Assembly (NCBI RefSeq): GCF_025753855.1
Contig: NZ_JAOWPT010000002.1
Coordinates: 186,001-250,000, forward strand
Length of the DNA: 64,000 nucleotides
DNA from: Mesorhizobium sp. ZC-5
GTDB taxonomy: Bacteria; Pseudomonadota; Alphaproteobacteria; Rhizobiales; Rhizobiaceae
Direction of reading: 5' to 3'
Shown one piece after another: positions 48,513-57,790 of this stretch. The number at the start of each line of letters is the position of its first letter. The first letter of the stretch is position 1. A program made the position numbers and the translations under genes. The notes beneath the pieces were generated by a model. That model did not search any database. It was given only the letters and a program-made list of their open reading frames with translations, and was not told the DNA's origin.

Positions 48513-48965
48513 CTACGAAAACTTCGGCGCCAGCTTTTCGATGCTTTTGACCAATTGGTGCAGGTCATTCGACACACGGCGGTGCAACGCGATCGCCACG
48601 TCGGGATATTCCTCGAGGATGCGGCGGAAGAGCTTGCGGTTAAGCCGCATGACCTCGGCCTCCGTCGCGGCGAAGGCACCAGTCAGGCGGTCGGTATCGG
48701 AAATCAGCGCCATTTCGCCGAGCAGCGCACCCGGGCCAACCGTGGTGATCACCACGCGCTCACCGTCACGGTCGCGGTAGAGGCTGATACGGCCCCGCGC
48801 CACGACATAGGCGCCGTCCGCCGGCACGCCCTCAAGGTAGAGTTCCCGGCCGGCGGCAAGCCGCATGTTCTCGGCGCCGAAGGCAAGCAGGCGCAGCTGC
48901 TCCTGCGTGAATCCCTCGAACAGATCCACGCCGGTCAGCACGCGGATGTCGTCATCCAGCGACAT
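48513..48965 (-). CDS. cyclic nucleotide-binding domain protein
   Basis: The 150-residue protein is a lone CNB domain (LTGVDLFEGFTQEQLRLLAFGAE, the LGEMALISDTDR phosphate-binding cassette) with a short C-terminal helix. The helix-turn-helix of Crp/Fnr proteins is missing, so it cannot bind DNA by that means. Similar single-domain CNB proteins act as allosteric partners. It reads toward the xth gene and lies about 200 bp beyond the end of the CenR-like regulator on the same strand. Confidence 0.9.
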   Translation of the reverse strand: MSLDDDIRVLTGVDLFEGFTQEQLRLLAFGAENMRLAAGRELYLEGVPADGAYVVARGRISLYRDRDGERVVITTVGPGALLGEMALISDTDRLTGAFAATEAEVMRLNRKLFRRILEEYPDVAIALHRRVSNDLHQLVKSIEKLAPKFS

Positions 48966-49167
48966 GGACCTCGGCTTTCACGCATTCCGCCAGGCGAAAA
49001 TGCGCACTCTTCGAGGGGCGATGTGCGTCCCTGGCGGACCAATGGGCGCACGGCGCATGGTCGCCATCGGTTGGAACGGCGCGCAGGATTGCGCGGATCA
49101 TGGCAGGCGTCCCCGGTTTACGATGCTGGTCCTCCCCTCGGAATGCGGCCCACCCTCCGCAAATCAG

Positions 49168-49851
49168 TTATGGAACCAGTTTGTATCCGCCGCTTTCTGT
49201 CACAAGAATTTCCGCATTGGAAGGATCGCGTTCGATCTTCTGTCGCAAGCGGTAAACGTGGGTTTCCAGCGTGTGCGTGGTAACGCCGGAGTTGTAACCC
49301 CATACTTCTTCCAGAAGCACGTCTCTGGTGATCACCTTCTGGTCGGCCCGATACAGGTATTTGATGATCGATGCTTCCTTTTCGGTCAGCCGCACCTTGC
49401 CGCCGCGCTGATCGAGCAGGAGCTTCTGGCTCGGCTTGAACGTATAGGGTCCGACCGAGAACGTGGCGTCCTCGCTCTGCTCGTGCTGTCGCAACTGGGC
49501 GCGGATGCGGGCGAGCAGCACGGCAAAGCGAAACGGCTTCGTCACGTAGTCGTTGGCACCGGCTTCCAGGCCGAGGATCGTATCGGAATCCGTGTCGTGG
49601 CCGGTCAGCATGATGATCGGCGCCTTGTAGCCGCCCTTGCGCAGGATCTTCACGGCCTCGCGGCCGTCCATGTCCGGCAGGCCGACGTCCATGATCAGGA
49701 GATCGATAAGGCCGCCACGCGCCGTGGCCACGCCTTTCGCCGCGGTTGCCTCCTGCAGGACATCGAACTCCTCATAGAGCGACAATTGCTCGACAAGGGT
49801 GTTGCGCAGGTCGTCGTCGTCGTCGACAAGCAGGATGGTCCGTGATGTCAT
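49168..49851 (-). CDS. OmpR-family response regulator, CenR-like
   Basis: The 227-residue regulator has a receiver domain (ILLVDDDDDLRNTLVEQL, phosphoacceptor Asp in LLIMDVGLPDMDG, Lys in YVTKPF) and a winged-helix output domain (KVRLTEKEASIIKYLYRADQKVITRDVLLEEVWGY). The combination and the sequence pattern resemble CenR, the essential envelope regulator of alphaproteobacteria. No histidine kinase gene is adjacent, which also fits CenR, whose kinase CenK is often elsewhere. Confidence 0.88.
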   Translation of the reverse strand: MTSRTILLVDDDDDLRNTLVEQLSLYEEFDVLQEATAAKGVATARGGLIDLLIMDVGLPDMDGREAVKILRKGGYKAPIIMLTGHDTDSDTILGLEAGANDYVTKPFRFAVLLARIRAQLRQHEQSEDATFSVGPYTFKPSQKLLLDQRGGKVRLTEKEASIIKYLYRADQKVITRDVLLEEVWGYNSGVTTHTLETHVYRLRQKIERDPSNAEILVTESGGYKLVP

Positions 49852-49945
49852 GTCTCAATCCATTGTTTCAAAACAAAAATACGGTTGACCGCCCCCCGTT
49901 TATGCGGAACGTGACCAGCGGTACAGCCAATCACGGTGATTTGCT

Positions 49946-50533
49946 TTGGTAACCCGATCATACTCCAAAAAACGTGAGCGCAATGGGGCGCCGGCAAAAA
50001 ACCGGAACGGGCATGCGTTGCTCGCGGTGCGGGCACGTCCGGGACATCGCTCGCAAGGGCTGATGAATGTTTCAGGGGTGGTGTTTCCTTGCGCCCTGGG
50101 ACGCGGCGGCATCACCGCCAACAAGCGCGAAGGCGACGGCGGCACGCCGCTCGGCGCGATGCGCATCCTGTCCGGATATTTCCGCGCCGACCAGTTCGCC
50201 GCGGCGCGGCGGACACGTCTCGGGATGTCGCCGATTTCACCGGCCCTCGGCTGGTGCGAAGTCCCGGACGACCGCAACTACAACCGTCCGGTCGCGATAC
50301 CCTATGGGGCCAGCCACGAACGCATGCTGCGCGAGGACCGGCTCTACGATGCCTGTATCGTGCTCGACTGGAACATCAGGCCGAGGCGGCGCGGACGCGG
50401 CAGCGCCATCTTCTTCCATCTGGCGCGGGAAGGCTTCACGCCGACCGACGGCTGCGTGGCGATCACCGACGCGGTGATGCGCCGGCTGCTCCCGAGACTT
50501 TCCCGAAAGAGCATCCTGCGCGTCATGCGGTGA
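49946..50533 (+). CDS. L,D-transpeptidase (YkuD) family protein
   Basis: The 195-residue or shorter protein has the YkuD catalytic stretch: the His in AIFFHLAREGFTPTDGCVAI and the nucleophile Cys in TDGCVAI. These enzymes make 3-3 cross-links in peptidoglycan or anchor proteins. The family usually starts near LLAVRARPGHRSQGL. The start is uncertain: TTG at 49946 is the most upstream, and a GTG or TTG near 50020 would give a minimal domain. No signal peptide is seen. It is divergent from the CenR-like gene. Confidence 0.85.
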   Translation: MVTRSYSKKRERNGAPAKNRNGHALLAVRARPGHRSQGLMNVSGVVFPCALGRGGITANKREGDGGTPLGAMRILSGYFRADQFAAARRTRLGMSPISPALGWCEVPDDRNYNRPVAIPYGASHERMLREDRLYDACIVLDWNIRPRRRGRGSAIFFHLAREGFTPTDGCVAITDAVMRRLLPRLSRKSILRVMR

Positions 50534-50585
50534 TTTTGAGTTCAGGCCCGCCCTTCATGGGCGAGCCCGATCGACGCATGTCAGT

Positions 50586-50822
50586 CTATCTCGAGCGGAA
50601 CTCGTCCAGTCGCAATTTGCCGATTTCACGGTCGACGATCGCCGCGATATCGCGCCGGTTGACGCCGATGTCGTGCAATTCGCGATCGGAGAGGCGATGC
50701 ATGTCTTCCAGGGCGATGCGCCGCCGCTCGCGGATATGGAAGAAATCGAGAATCCAGCTGAAAAGCGAGGTTGCCGGCCTACGGGAGACGGGAACTTCGT
50801 TGATATCTGTGCAGTAGGTCAT
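50586..50822 (-). CDS. DUF1127 family small protein
   Basis: The 78-residue protein carries the DUF1127 motif at its C-terminal half: IRERRRIALEDMHRLSDRELHDIGVNRRDI. Such proteins in rhizobia and Agrobacterium are small RNA-binding-type or phosphate-related regulators. The ATG at 50822 has GAAAGG eight bases upstream; a GTG nine bases earlier is an alternative. It is transcribed away from the LysR gene, from a 120-bp shared promoter region. Confidence 0.9.
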   Translation of the reverse strand: MTYCTDINEVPVSRRPATSLFSWILDFFHIRERRRIALEDMHRLSDRELHDIGVNRRDIAAIVDREIGKLRLDEFRSR

Positions 50823-50942
50823 GGTCTTCACCTTTCAAGGAAACTTTGAAGTTTCCGACATGGGATGACTCTACGCCGTTGAACAAACCGGGAGAAACGA
50901 GTAGTTTTTATGGCATCCGATATTTTTATTTGAAGATGAGCC

Positions 50943-51860
50943 ATGCCCCATATTCCCGGCACACGCGCCCTCCACGCATTCGAAGCGGCGGGCCGTCATT
51001 TGAACTTCACCCGCGCTGCGAACGAACTGCATGTGACGCCGGCGGCCATCAGCCATCAGATCAAGGAATTTGAAGACCAGCTGGGCATCGAGCTATTCCA
51101 CCGCACCAGCCGGACGATGCGGCTGACGGAGGCCGGCGAGATCATGCATATCGCCGCGATCGAAGCGCTCTCCGGCCTGACGCGGGCGGTATCGCGTGCC
51201 AAAAAGATGGCGCGCGGTTCTTCGCTGTTGAAAGTCACCGCCGATGCGCAATTCGCATCCAAATGGCTGATGCGTCGTGTCGAGGTTTTCAAGAAGGCGC
51301 ACCCCGACATCGAGTTGCGGTTCGACATCTCCTACGAGGTGCGGGATCTGGAACTCGAAGACGTCGATATCGCGATCCGTTTCGGTACCGGAAAATATCC
51401 GAGACTTTGCGCCGACCGGCTGTTCGACAACGTCATCATCCCCGTGTGCAGCCCGCGCCTGCTGGAATCCGGTCCGCCGCTCAAGGAGCCGCGCGACCTG
51501 TTCCGGCATACGCTTGCCCATATCGAGTGGTCCCGCCGCGGCGTCACCTGGCCGAACTGGCGCATGTGGATGGCCGCGGCCGGCATCGACGATTTCGACG
51601 ACAGCCGCACCATCGTCTTCGGCACGTCCACCGATGCCCTGCAGGCCGCTATCGATGGCCACGCCGTAGCGCTCGCCGATTTCACGATCGTCGCCAACGA
51701 TCTCTCTGAGGGCAGGCTGGTGCGGCCCTTCCAGCTGGGCATCAAGATGGCGCGGGAGTTCGCCTACTTCCTTGTCTACCCCGAAAGCATTGCCGACGAC
51801 CCACGCATCGTTGCCTTCCGGGCCTGGATCATCGAAGAGGCTGCGAAAACCCAGATATGA
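50943..51860 (+). CDS. LysR family transcriptional regulator (GcvA-like)
   Basis: The 305-residue protein has the N-terminal winged helix (ALHAFEAAGRHLNFTRAANELHVTPAAISHQIKEFEDQLGIELF) with typical LysR positions, and a substrate-binding domain whose DVDIAIRFGTGKYPRL region matches GcvA/AmpR-type regulators. Ligand unknown. Divergent orientation with the DUF1127 gene suggests it controls that gene. Confidence 0.94.
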   Translation: MPHIPGTRALHAFEAAGRHLNFTRAANELHVTPAAISHQIKEFEDQLGIELFHRTSRTMRLTEAGEIMHIAAIEALSGLTRAVSRAKKMARGSSLLKVTADAQFASKWLMRRVEVFKKAHPDIELRFDISYEVRDLELEDVDIAIRFGTGKYPRLCADRLFDNVIIPVCSPRLLESGPPLKEPRDLFRHTLAHIEWSRRGVTWPNWRMWMAAAGIDDFDDSRTIVFGTSTDALQAAIDGHAVALADFTIVANDLSEGRLVRPFQLGIKMAREFAYFLVYPESIADDPRIVAFRAWIIEEAAKTQI

Positions 51861-51890
51861 TCATCCCGCGGGAACGCCTCCGGCTGAAGC

Positions 51891-52316
51891 TCAGACGGGT
51901 GCCGCTGGTCCGCCGAACCAGCCGAGCACCGCACCGATGATGAGCAGCACGCCGAGCCAGTGGCCGCCGTCGATCAGGGTCAGGTCCCAGCCGAAGCCTT
52001 CGTAACGGTGGTTGGTGGCCATGGTGGTAAAGACGAACCCCAGCCAGAACACGAAGCCGAACACAAGGCCCGCCACGAGACTGGGCTCGCCGCCGGTGAG
52101 CGCGCCGAGCAGCAGCGATGCAACAAGCGCCATGATGAACTCACAGACGAAGCTGACGACATAGGGACCCATCGACGGGGCCATCTTGGCGGGATCGAGC
52201 TTTGTCGCCTTGATCCATGGCTTGCTCATGAGCGCACCGTACCAAACCGCGCCGAACAGCCATGCCGCCACGGCCGCGACGACAACCGCCAGCCAGTTTA
52301 TCGTTGAAAAATCCAT
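51891..52316 (-). CDS. DUF1761 family membrane protein
   Basis: The 141-residue protein has four hydrophobic helices (INWLAVVVAAVAAWLFGAVWYGAL, VVSFVCEFIMALVASLLLGAL, LVAGLVFGFVFWLGFVFTT, LGVLLIIGAVLGWF), the DUF1761 pattern. Function unknown. GGGGGAAATC lies before the ATG. It is convergent with the LysR gene. Confidence 0.88.
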   Translation of the reverse strand: MDFSTINWLAVVVAAVAAWLFGAVWYGALMSKPWIKATKLDPAKMAPSMGPYVVSFVCEFIMALVASLLLGALTGGEPSLVAGLVFGFVFWLGFVFTTMATNHRYEGFGWDLTLIDGGHWLGVLLIIGAVLGWFGGPAAPV

Positions 52317-52366
52317 GATTTCCCCCTCTTGCAATACGGCGACTGAACGCCTGTTCGAGGGCAGCG

Positions 52367-53020
52367 TCAAGCGAAGCGCCAAACCGTCGTGCGCTTCACC
52401 TCGGCATCTTCCAGGGCGCGGGTGACCGGCACCGCATAGACCGCCAACGCGGCCAGCCGCTCCTTAGGCAGGTAGGATCGTCCGGGGTCGCCGATCAGGA
52501 CTTCGGCGCCGCGCGCGGCCAGCCGCTCGAACCAGGGAATCAGTCGGTCGGAGAAAGGTTTTTCGTAGAAGACGTCGCCGGCAACCACGGCATCCCAGCC
52601 GCCGTCAGTGTCGACGCAATCCACCGCCGTGAAGTCGACGGCAACGCCGTTGGCCTGCGCATTGAGACGGATCGCGGCGGCGCAGAACGGATCGATGTCG
52701 GCGGCCAGCACCGATGCCGCTCCGATTTTCGCCGCAGCGATGCCGACCAGGCCGGAGCCCGAGGCAAAGTCGAGAACGCGCCTGCCCGCCACCAGTTCTG
52801 GATTATCGAGGATATGCCGCGCCAAGCCTTGCCCACCGGCCCAGGCGAAGGCCCAGAAGGGAGGCGGCAAGCCGATTTCCTCGAGCTCTTCCTCGGTCCT
52901 GCGCCAGAGATCGTGCGCCTCGTCGGCAAGGTGGAGGCGGATTTCCGGCACATGCGGCGGCGACATCAGCGCCGTGTTGTCGAGAATGAATTTCTCCGCG
53001 CCTTCCGGCGAAATCCGCAT
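52367..53020 (-). CDS. SAM-dependent protein-lysine methyltransferase-like protein
   Basis: The 217-residue protein has motif I as VLDFASGSGLVGIAAAKIGA, a catalytic-loop region DAVVAGDVFYEKPFSDR, and an N-terminal FILDNTALMSPPHVPEIRLHLADEAHDLW. This pattern matches the ETF-beta lysine methyltransferase/Nnt1 type. Substrate is inferred only. Its start at 53020 lies just before the stop of the EVE gene, so both may share a transcript. Confidence 0.88.
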   Translation of the reverse strand: MRISPEGAEKFILDNTALMSPPHVPEIRLHLADEAHDLWRRTEEELEEIGLPPPFWAFAWAGGQGLARHILDNPELVAGRRVLDFASGSGLVGIAAAKIGAASVLAADIDPFCAAAIRLNAQANGVAVDFTAVDCVDTDGGWDAVVAGDVFYEKPFSDRLIPWFERLAARGAEVLIGDPGRSYLPKERLAALAVYAVPVTRALEDAEVKRTTVWRFA

Positions 53021-53025
53021 GCGCC

Positions 53026-53451
53026 TCAGGTTGCCGGATCGACGCCGCCCATACGGCAGACCTCTTTCCATTCCGCCGGGGTCACCGGCTGCACCGAAAG
53101 CCGCCCAAGCCGCACCAGCGCCATTTCGGAGAGCTTCGGGTTGGCCTTGACCTGTCCCAGCGTCGGCGGGTTCGGCACTTCGCGCACGGCGCGGATATCG
53201 ACGCATTCCCAGCGCGGGTCGTCGGTGGTGGAATCGGGATGCGCAAGGCCGCAAACCTCGGCGATGCCGACGATGTTGAGCCCCTCATTGGAGTGATAGA
53301 AGAAACCGAGGTCACCGATCTGCATGGCGCGCATGTTGTTGCGCGCCGCATAGTTCCGCACCCCGTCCCATTCCTGTCCGGCCTTGCCGGCGGCTTTCAG
53401 CTTGTCGAAGGAGAAGCTCGACGGTTCGGACTTGAACAGCCAGTAATTCAT
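53026..53451 (-). CDS. EVE domain protein
   Basis: The 141-residue EVE-domain protein (PUA-like fold) has the signature MNYWLFKSEPSSFSFDKL and WDGVRNYAARNNMRAMQIGDLGFFYHSNE. EVE proteins bind modified bases in DNA or RNA; in bacteria they are sometimes beside restriction genes, but here the neighbours are core genes. Confidence 0.95.
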   Translation of the reverse strand: MNYWLFKSEPSSFSFDKLKAAGKAGQEWDGVRNYAARNNMRAMQIGDLGFFYHSNEGLNIVGIAEVCGLAHPDSTTDDPRWECVDIRAVREVPNPPTLGQVKANPKLSEMALVRLGRLSVQPVTPAEWKEVCRMGGVDPAT

Positions 53452-53482
53452 ACGAAATTCCTCCAGAGGCGGTACCGCAGGT

Positions 53483-53779
53483 TTAGCCGTTCGCCGGATT
53501 GTTGAAAACCCAGTTCCACGGGCGGACGTCCACCGACGCGAACAGTCCCGCCCTGGCATAGGGATCGGCATCGCCGATCGCTTTGGCGGTGCCCGCGTCC
53601 GCCGCTTCGATGACCACTAGGCTGCCGTTCGGCTTGCCGTCCGCATCAAGGAACGGGCCGGCAAACTTCAGCGTGCCCTTGGCGTTGAGGTCGTTCAGGA
53701 ACGCGACATGATCGGGCCGCGTGTCGAGCCGCACCTGCAGCTGGCCGGGCTTGTCGTTGCAGATCAGGGCAAACAGCAT
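53483..53779 (-). CDS. YciI family protein
   Basis: The 98-residue protein has the YciI fold pattern: MLFALICNDKPGQLQVRLDTRPDHVAFLNDL, then FAGPFLDADGKPNGSLVVIEA with the conserved Asp/His face, and the typical DPYARAGLFASVDVRPW. Catalytic role unknown. It lies between gpsA and the EVE gene, same strand, a common rhizobial order. Confidence 0.94.
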   Translation of the reverse strand: MLFALICNDKPGQLQVRLDTRPDHVAFLNDLNAKGTLKFAGPFLDADGKPNGSLVVIEAADAGTAKAIGDADPYARAGLFASVDVRPWNWVFNNPANG

Positions 53780-53877
53780 TTTTCGAATCCTTTTCTCGAT
53801 ATCGTCGTATATTCCGCCAGGTTTTCGCAAAACCGGCGCCTGTTTCGTGAAAACAGCGCTGATCCTGCGGATTTTTG

Positions 53878-54867
53878 TTAATCGGTCTCGCTTTTCAAAG
53901 GTCGCGACATCAATTCCGCCACCGCATCCCGAATGGCGATCTCGCCGGCCAGGATGCGGTCGACTGCGTCGACGATCGGCGCCTCAACGCCCCGCTCGCG
54001 GGCGATCTTGGCGGCGACCCCTGCCGTTGCGACACCCTCGGCCAGCGGCCGTCCGGCCAGGTCTTCGCCCTTTCCGAGCGCCAGCCCGTAGGCAAAATTG
54101 CGCGACTGTCCGGAGCCGCAGGTCAGCACCAGGTCGCCCAGCCCGGACAGACCCATCAGCGTTTCCGGCTGCGCGCCGAAGGCCGCACCGAGCCTGCGCA
54201 GTTCGACGAACCCGCGGGTCACCATGGCTGCCTGGGCGCTGGCGCCGAAGCCTGAGCCGATGACCGCGCCTGCGGCGATGGCCAATACGTTCTTCAGCGC
54301 GCCGCCGATCTCGACGCCGACGAGATCGTCGGAGGAGTAGCAGCGGAACTGCGGCGCCGAGAGGTTCGCGGCAAGCCGGGCCGCCAGGTCGCCATGGCGG
54401 GCGGCCACCACGACCGCCGTCGGCAGCCCACGGGCCACGTCGGTGGCGAAACTCGGCCCCGACAATGCAGCGATCGGGTTATCCGGCAGGATTTCCACGA
54501 CCACTTCGGATAGAAGCCGGCCGGTTTTCTGTTCGATGCCCTTGGCGCACAGCATCACGGGTATGTCGTGCGGCACCGCGTCGGCCGCCTCCAGCAGCAT
54601 GTCCCGCAACGCCTGGGCGGGGGCTGCGGCAAGCACCAGGCCCACGCCCCGCAGCGCCTCCACCAAATCGACCGTCGCCTTTATTCCTTCGGCAAGCTTC
54701 AACCCCGGCAGGTAGCGCGGATTCTCACCGCGTTCGTTGATTGCCTCGACTGTCGCGCCATCGCGTGCCCACAGCCGCACGTCATGCCCGCCATGGCGGG
54801 CGGTGGAGGCAAGTGCGCTGCCCCAGGCGCCGCCCCCGAGAACGGCAATGGAAATCGTCCCGCTCAT
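53878..54867 (-). CDS. gpsA: glycerol-3-phosphate dehydrogenase [NAD(P)+]
   Basis: The 329-residue enzyme reduces dihydroxyacetone phosphate to sn-glycerol-3-phosphate for lipids. It has the N-terminal [14 protein letters not shown] nucleotide motif and the catalytic segment [15 protein letters not shown] with its Lys. The start overlaps the end of tsaD by four bases, so the two are coupled in one operon. Confidence 0.97.
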   Translation of the reverse strand: MSGTISIAVLGGGAWGSALASTARHGGHDVRLWARDGATVEAINERGENPRYLPGLKLAEGIKATVDLVEALRGVGLVLAAAPAQALRDMLLEAADAVPHDIPVMLCAKGIEQKTGRLLSEVVVEILPDNPIAALSGPSFATDVARGLPTAVVVAARHGDLAARLAANLSAPQFRCYSSDDLVGVEIGGALKNVLAIAAGAVIGSGFGASAQAAMVTRGFVELRRLGAAFGAQPETLMGLSGLGDLVLTCGSGQSRNFAYGLALGKGEDLAGRPLAEGVATAGVAAKIARERGVEAPIVDAVDRILAGEIAIRDAVAELMSRPLKSETD

Positions 54868-55967
54868 GCTTTCGGCCCCCGGCGCCCGGCACCGATCAGC
54901 GGATCGGAAACGCTGTCGAGCGGCCAGCGGGAGCGGGGCGCCAGTTGCATGGCGCCGTCATCCACCAGGCCGGCGCGCAGGCGTTCGATGCCGGCCCAGG
55001 CGATCATTGCCGCGTTGTCGGTGCACAGTTCGAGCGGCGGCGCGATGAAGGCGAAGCCGCGTGCCCGGCAGAGATTTTCGAGCGTTGTCCGGACCTCTTT
55101 GTTGGCAGCGACGCCACCGGCAACCACCAGGGCAGGGTCGCGAGCAGCGGGAAATTCGTTTCGGAAGCGGTCCAGACTGCGCGAAACCCTGTCGTCCAGC
55201 GTATCGGCGATAGCTGTCTGGAATGAAGCGCAGATGTCGGCAACATCAGCTTCGCTGAGCGGCGCGATGGCCGTGGCTGCCTGCCGGACGGCCGTCTTCA
55301 GGCCGGAAAAGGAAAAATCCGGTCGTGCTTCACCCTTCAGCGGGCGCGGGAATGCAAAGCGCTTCGGGTTACCGTGCTGCGCCACTTTCTCGACATTCGG
55401 CCCGCCGGGAAACGGCAGGCCGATCAGCTTGGCCGTCTTGTCGAAGGCTTCGCCGAGCGCGTCGTCGATGGTGGTCGCCCAGCGCTCATAGCTGCCGACG
55501 CCGCGCACCAGGACGATCTGCGTATGCCCGCCCGATACCAGCAGCAGCAGATAGGGGAATTCGAGCCCGTCGGTCAGCCGCGCCGTCAGCGCGTGACCTT
55601 CGAGGTGGTTTACGGCGATCAGCGGCTTGCCGGCGGCGGATGCCAGCGCCTTGGCCGTCATCAGCCCGACGATGAGGCCGCCGATCAGTCCCGGCCCCGC
55701 CGTCGCGGCGACGGCATCGATGTTGGCAAGACCGATATCCGCCTCCGACAGCGCCGTCTCGACGATGCTGTCCAGCGCCTCGACATGGGCGCGTGCCGCG
55801 ATCTCCGGCACCACGCCGCCAAACGCGGCATGTTCGTCGATCTGGCTGAACACGATGCTGGAGAGGATTTCTGGGCAGCCGTCGACGCCGAGCGCGACCA
55901 CCGAGGCCGCCGTCTCGTCGCAGCTCGTCTCGATCCCGAGCACCTTGACCGCGTCCTGTTGCATCAT
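54864..55967 (-). CDS. tsaD: tRNA threonylcarbamoyladenosine biosynthesis protein TsaD
   Basis: The 367-residue ASKHA-fold enzyme puts threonylcarbamoyl on A37 of ANN-decoding tRNA. The metal ligands are in [16 protein letters not shown], and [13 protein letters not shown] is the N-terminal nucleotide motif. A second ATG is directly downstream of the first (start 55967 or 55964). It is divergent from hemC with a 73-bp gap that includes a GCGGGA/TCCCGC palindrome. Confidence 0.97.
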   Translation of the reverse strand: MMQQDAVKVLGIETSCDETAASVVALGVDGCPEILSSIVFSQIDEHAAFGGVVPEIAARAHVEALDSIVETALSEADIGLANIDAVAATAGPGLIGGLIVGLMTAKALASAAGKPLIAVNHLEGHALTARLTDGLEFPYLLLLVSGGHTQIVLVRGVGSYERWATTIDDALGEAFDKTAKLIGLPFPGGPNVEKVAQHGNPKRFAFPRPLKGEARPDFSFSGLKTAVRQAATAIAPLSEADVADICASFQTAIADTLDDRVSRSLDRFRNEFPAARDPALVVAGGVAANKEVRTTLENLCRARGFAFIAPPLELCTDNAAMIAWAGIERLRAGLVDDGAMQLAPRSRWPLDSVSDPLIGAGRRGPKA

Positions 55968-56040
55968 TGCCCGTCTACCAATTCCCCGTTAGGAGGGGCG
56001 GGAAAATCCCGCGCGGCGGGGTTATCACGGACCGCTCGCC

Positions 56041-56964
56041 ATGGAAACAACCAGAATCGGCACGAGAGGCAGCGCGCTCGCCCTGGCGCAGGCGACGGAG
56101 ACACGCGACCGCCTGATGGCCGCGCACGGTTTGCCCGAATCGGCATTCGAGATTGTGCCGATGTCGACCAGCGGCGACCGCATCCAGGACCGGCCGCTTT
56201 CGGAAGCCGGCGGCAAGGGCCTGTTCACCAGGGAGATCGAGGAAGCGCTGCTCGACGGCCGCATCGACATCGCCGTGCATTCGTCGAAGGACATGCCGAC
56301 AGCGCTGCCGAAGGGGCTGGATCTGCTCGCCTTCCTGCCGCGCGAGGATCCGCGCGACGCCTTTATCGGGCGTTCGGCGCGCACCATCATGGAGCTGCCG
56401 GATGGCGCCACCGTCGGCTCGTCATCTCTGCGCCGCCAGGCGCTGATCCGCCGCCAGCGTCCGGACCTTCAGGTGATCACCTTCCGCGGCAACGTGCAGA
56501 CGCGGTTGCGCAAGCTGGAGGAGGGCCAGGTCGAAGGCACGCTGCTAGCCAATGCCGGACTGAAGCGGCTTGGGCTGGCGCATGTTGTCACCGACCTGAT
56601 GCCGCTGGAAATATTTCCGCCCGCACCCGGCCAAGGCGCCATCTGCATCGAGGCCCGCGTCGACAACCCGCGCGTCGCCGAACTGCTGGCCCCGATCAAC
56701 GACGCTCCGACCGCGACCGCCCTGGCCTGCGAACGCGCCTTTCTTGCCGCACTCGACGGTTCCTGCCGCACACCGATCGCCGGCTATGCCTCCACCGAGG
56801 GGGAAACACTGAAATTCTCGGGCCTCATCATCACGCCGGACGGGAGCCAGGCGCACGACATCGCCGCCGAAGGCCCGGTTTCGGACGCAGCCCGAATCGG
56901 CCGCGACGCCGGTGCGGCGATCCGCGCCAAGGCCGGTGCTGCCTTCTTCGACGGCTGGTTCTGA
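56041..56964 (+). CDS. hemC: hydroxymethylbilane synthase (porphobilinogen deaminase)
   Basis: The 307-residue enzyme makes the linear tetrapyrrole from four porphobilinogens. The dipyrromethane cofactor is attached to C242 in [28 protein letters not shown] and [11 protein letters not shown] are the family motifs. The stop overlaps hemD (TGATG). Confidence 0.97.
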   Translation: METTRIGTRGSALALAQATETRDRLMAAHGLPESAFEIVPMSTSGDRIQDRPLSEAGGKGLFTREIEEALLDGRIDIAVHSSKDMPTALPKGLDLLAFLPREDPRDAFIGRSARTIMELPDGATVGSSSLRRQALIRRQRPDLQVITFRGNVQTRLRKLEEGQVEGTLLANAGLKRLGLAHVVTDLMPLEIFPPAPGQGAICIEARVDNPRVAELLAPINDAPTATALACERAFLAALDGSCRTPIAGYASTEGETLKFSGLIITPDGSQAHDIAAEGPVSDAARIGRDAGAAIRAKAGAAFFDGWF

Positions 56965-57680
56965 TGCAGCGCCGGGTGCTGGTCACGCGGCCGGAACCCG
57001 GCGCGTCACGCACGGCTACCCGTCTTGCCGAGGCCGGTTTCGCGCCGGTGGTGCTGCCGCTCACCGAAATCCGCCCGCTCGCCGCCAGGCCGATACCCGC
57101 TGATTTCGCCGCCGTTGCCGTCACTAGCACCAACGCGCTCCGCCACGCTCCATCGGCACTGATCGAATCGCTCAGGGGCAAGCCGCTGTTCGCTGTCGGC
57201 AGCCGCACGGCGCGTCTGGCTCGCGAAGCCGGCATTGTCACTGTTTTTGAAGGAAACGGCGATGCCGCCAGTCTCGCGAGCCATATGGCTACGCAACTGA
57301 CGCCCTCTTCGCGGGTGCTTTACCTCTGCGGCAAGGTGCGGCGTCCGGACTTCGAGGCAGTCCTTGCCGAGGCCGGATCGGTGGTGGATGCGCTGGAAAC
57401 CTACGACACGATCGCCATCAACCATCCTGCCGAGCTTGCCGCCTCCGCGCTGGGCAACAAACCGGTCGAAGCGGCTTTTGTCCTGTCGTCAAAGACCGCG
57501 GAGGCGCTTTCTTCGCTCGTCCGGACGACGGCGCTGGCGCATCTTTTTGCCGATACCCGCTATTTCTGCATTTCCGGCCGTGTGGCGGCTGCCCTTACCG
57601 GGATCGACCCCGGCCATATATCGATATCCGAGACGCCAGACGAAGACGCGCTCGTCGCGCTTCTCGAACGTGAAAGCTGA
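56964..57680 (+). CDS. hemD: uroporphyrinogen-III synthase
   Basis: The 238-residue enzyme closes and inverts the last ring of hydroxymethylbilane. Sequence is weakly conserved in the family, but RRVLVTRPEPGASRTATRLAEAGF, the FAAVAVTSTNALRH segment and the RYFCISGRVAAAL segment fit HemD, and the position right after hemC is decisive. The start overlaps the hemC stop. Confidence 0.92.
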   Translation: MQRRVLVTRPEPGASRTATRLAEAGFAPVVLPLTEIRPLAARPIPADFAAVAVTSTNALRHAPSALIESLRGKPLFAVGSRTARLAREAGIVTVFEGNGDAASLASHMATQLTPSSRVLYLCGKVRRPDFEAVLAEAGSVVDALETYDTIAINHPAELAASALGNKPVEAAFVLSSKTAEALSSLVRTTALAHLFADTRYFCISGRVAAALTGIDPGHISISETPDEDALVALLERES

Positions 57681-57790
57681 TCCGCCATCAACCGGCCTTT
57701 TTTCAGATGGAGCAGGTATGATAGTGATCGGGGTGGCAGTCCGCCGAGCCCGTATCGCGGTTCCGAAGCAGGTTTTCCGGGAGTGACAGA

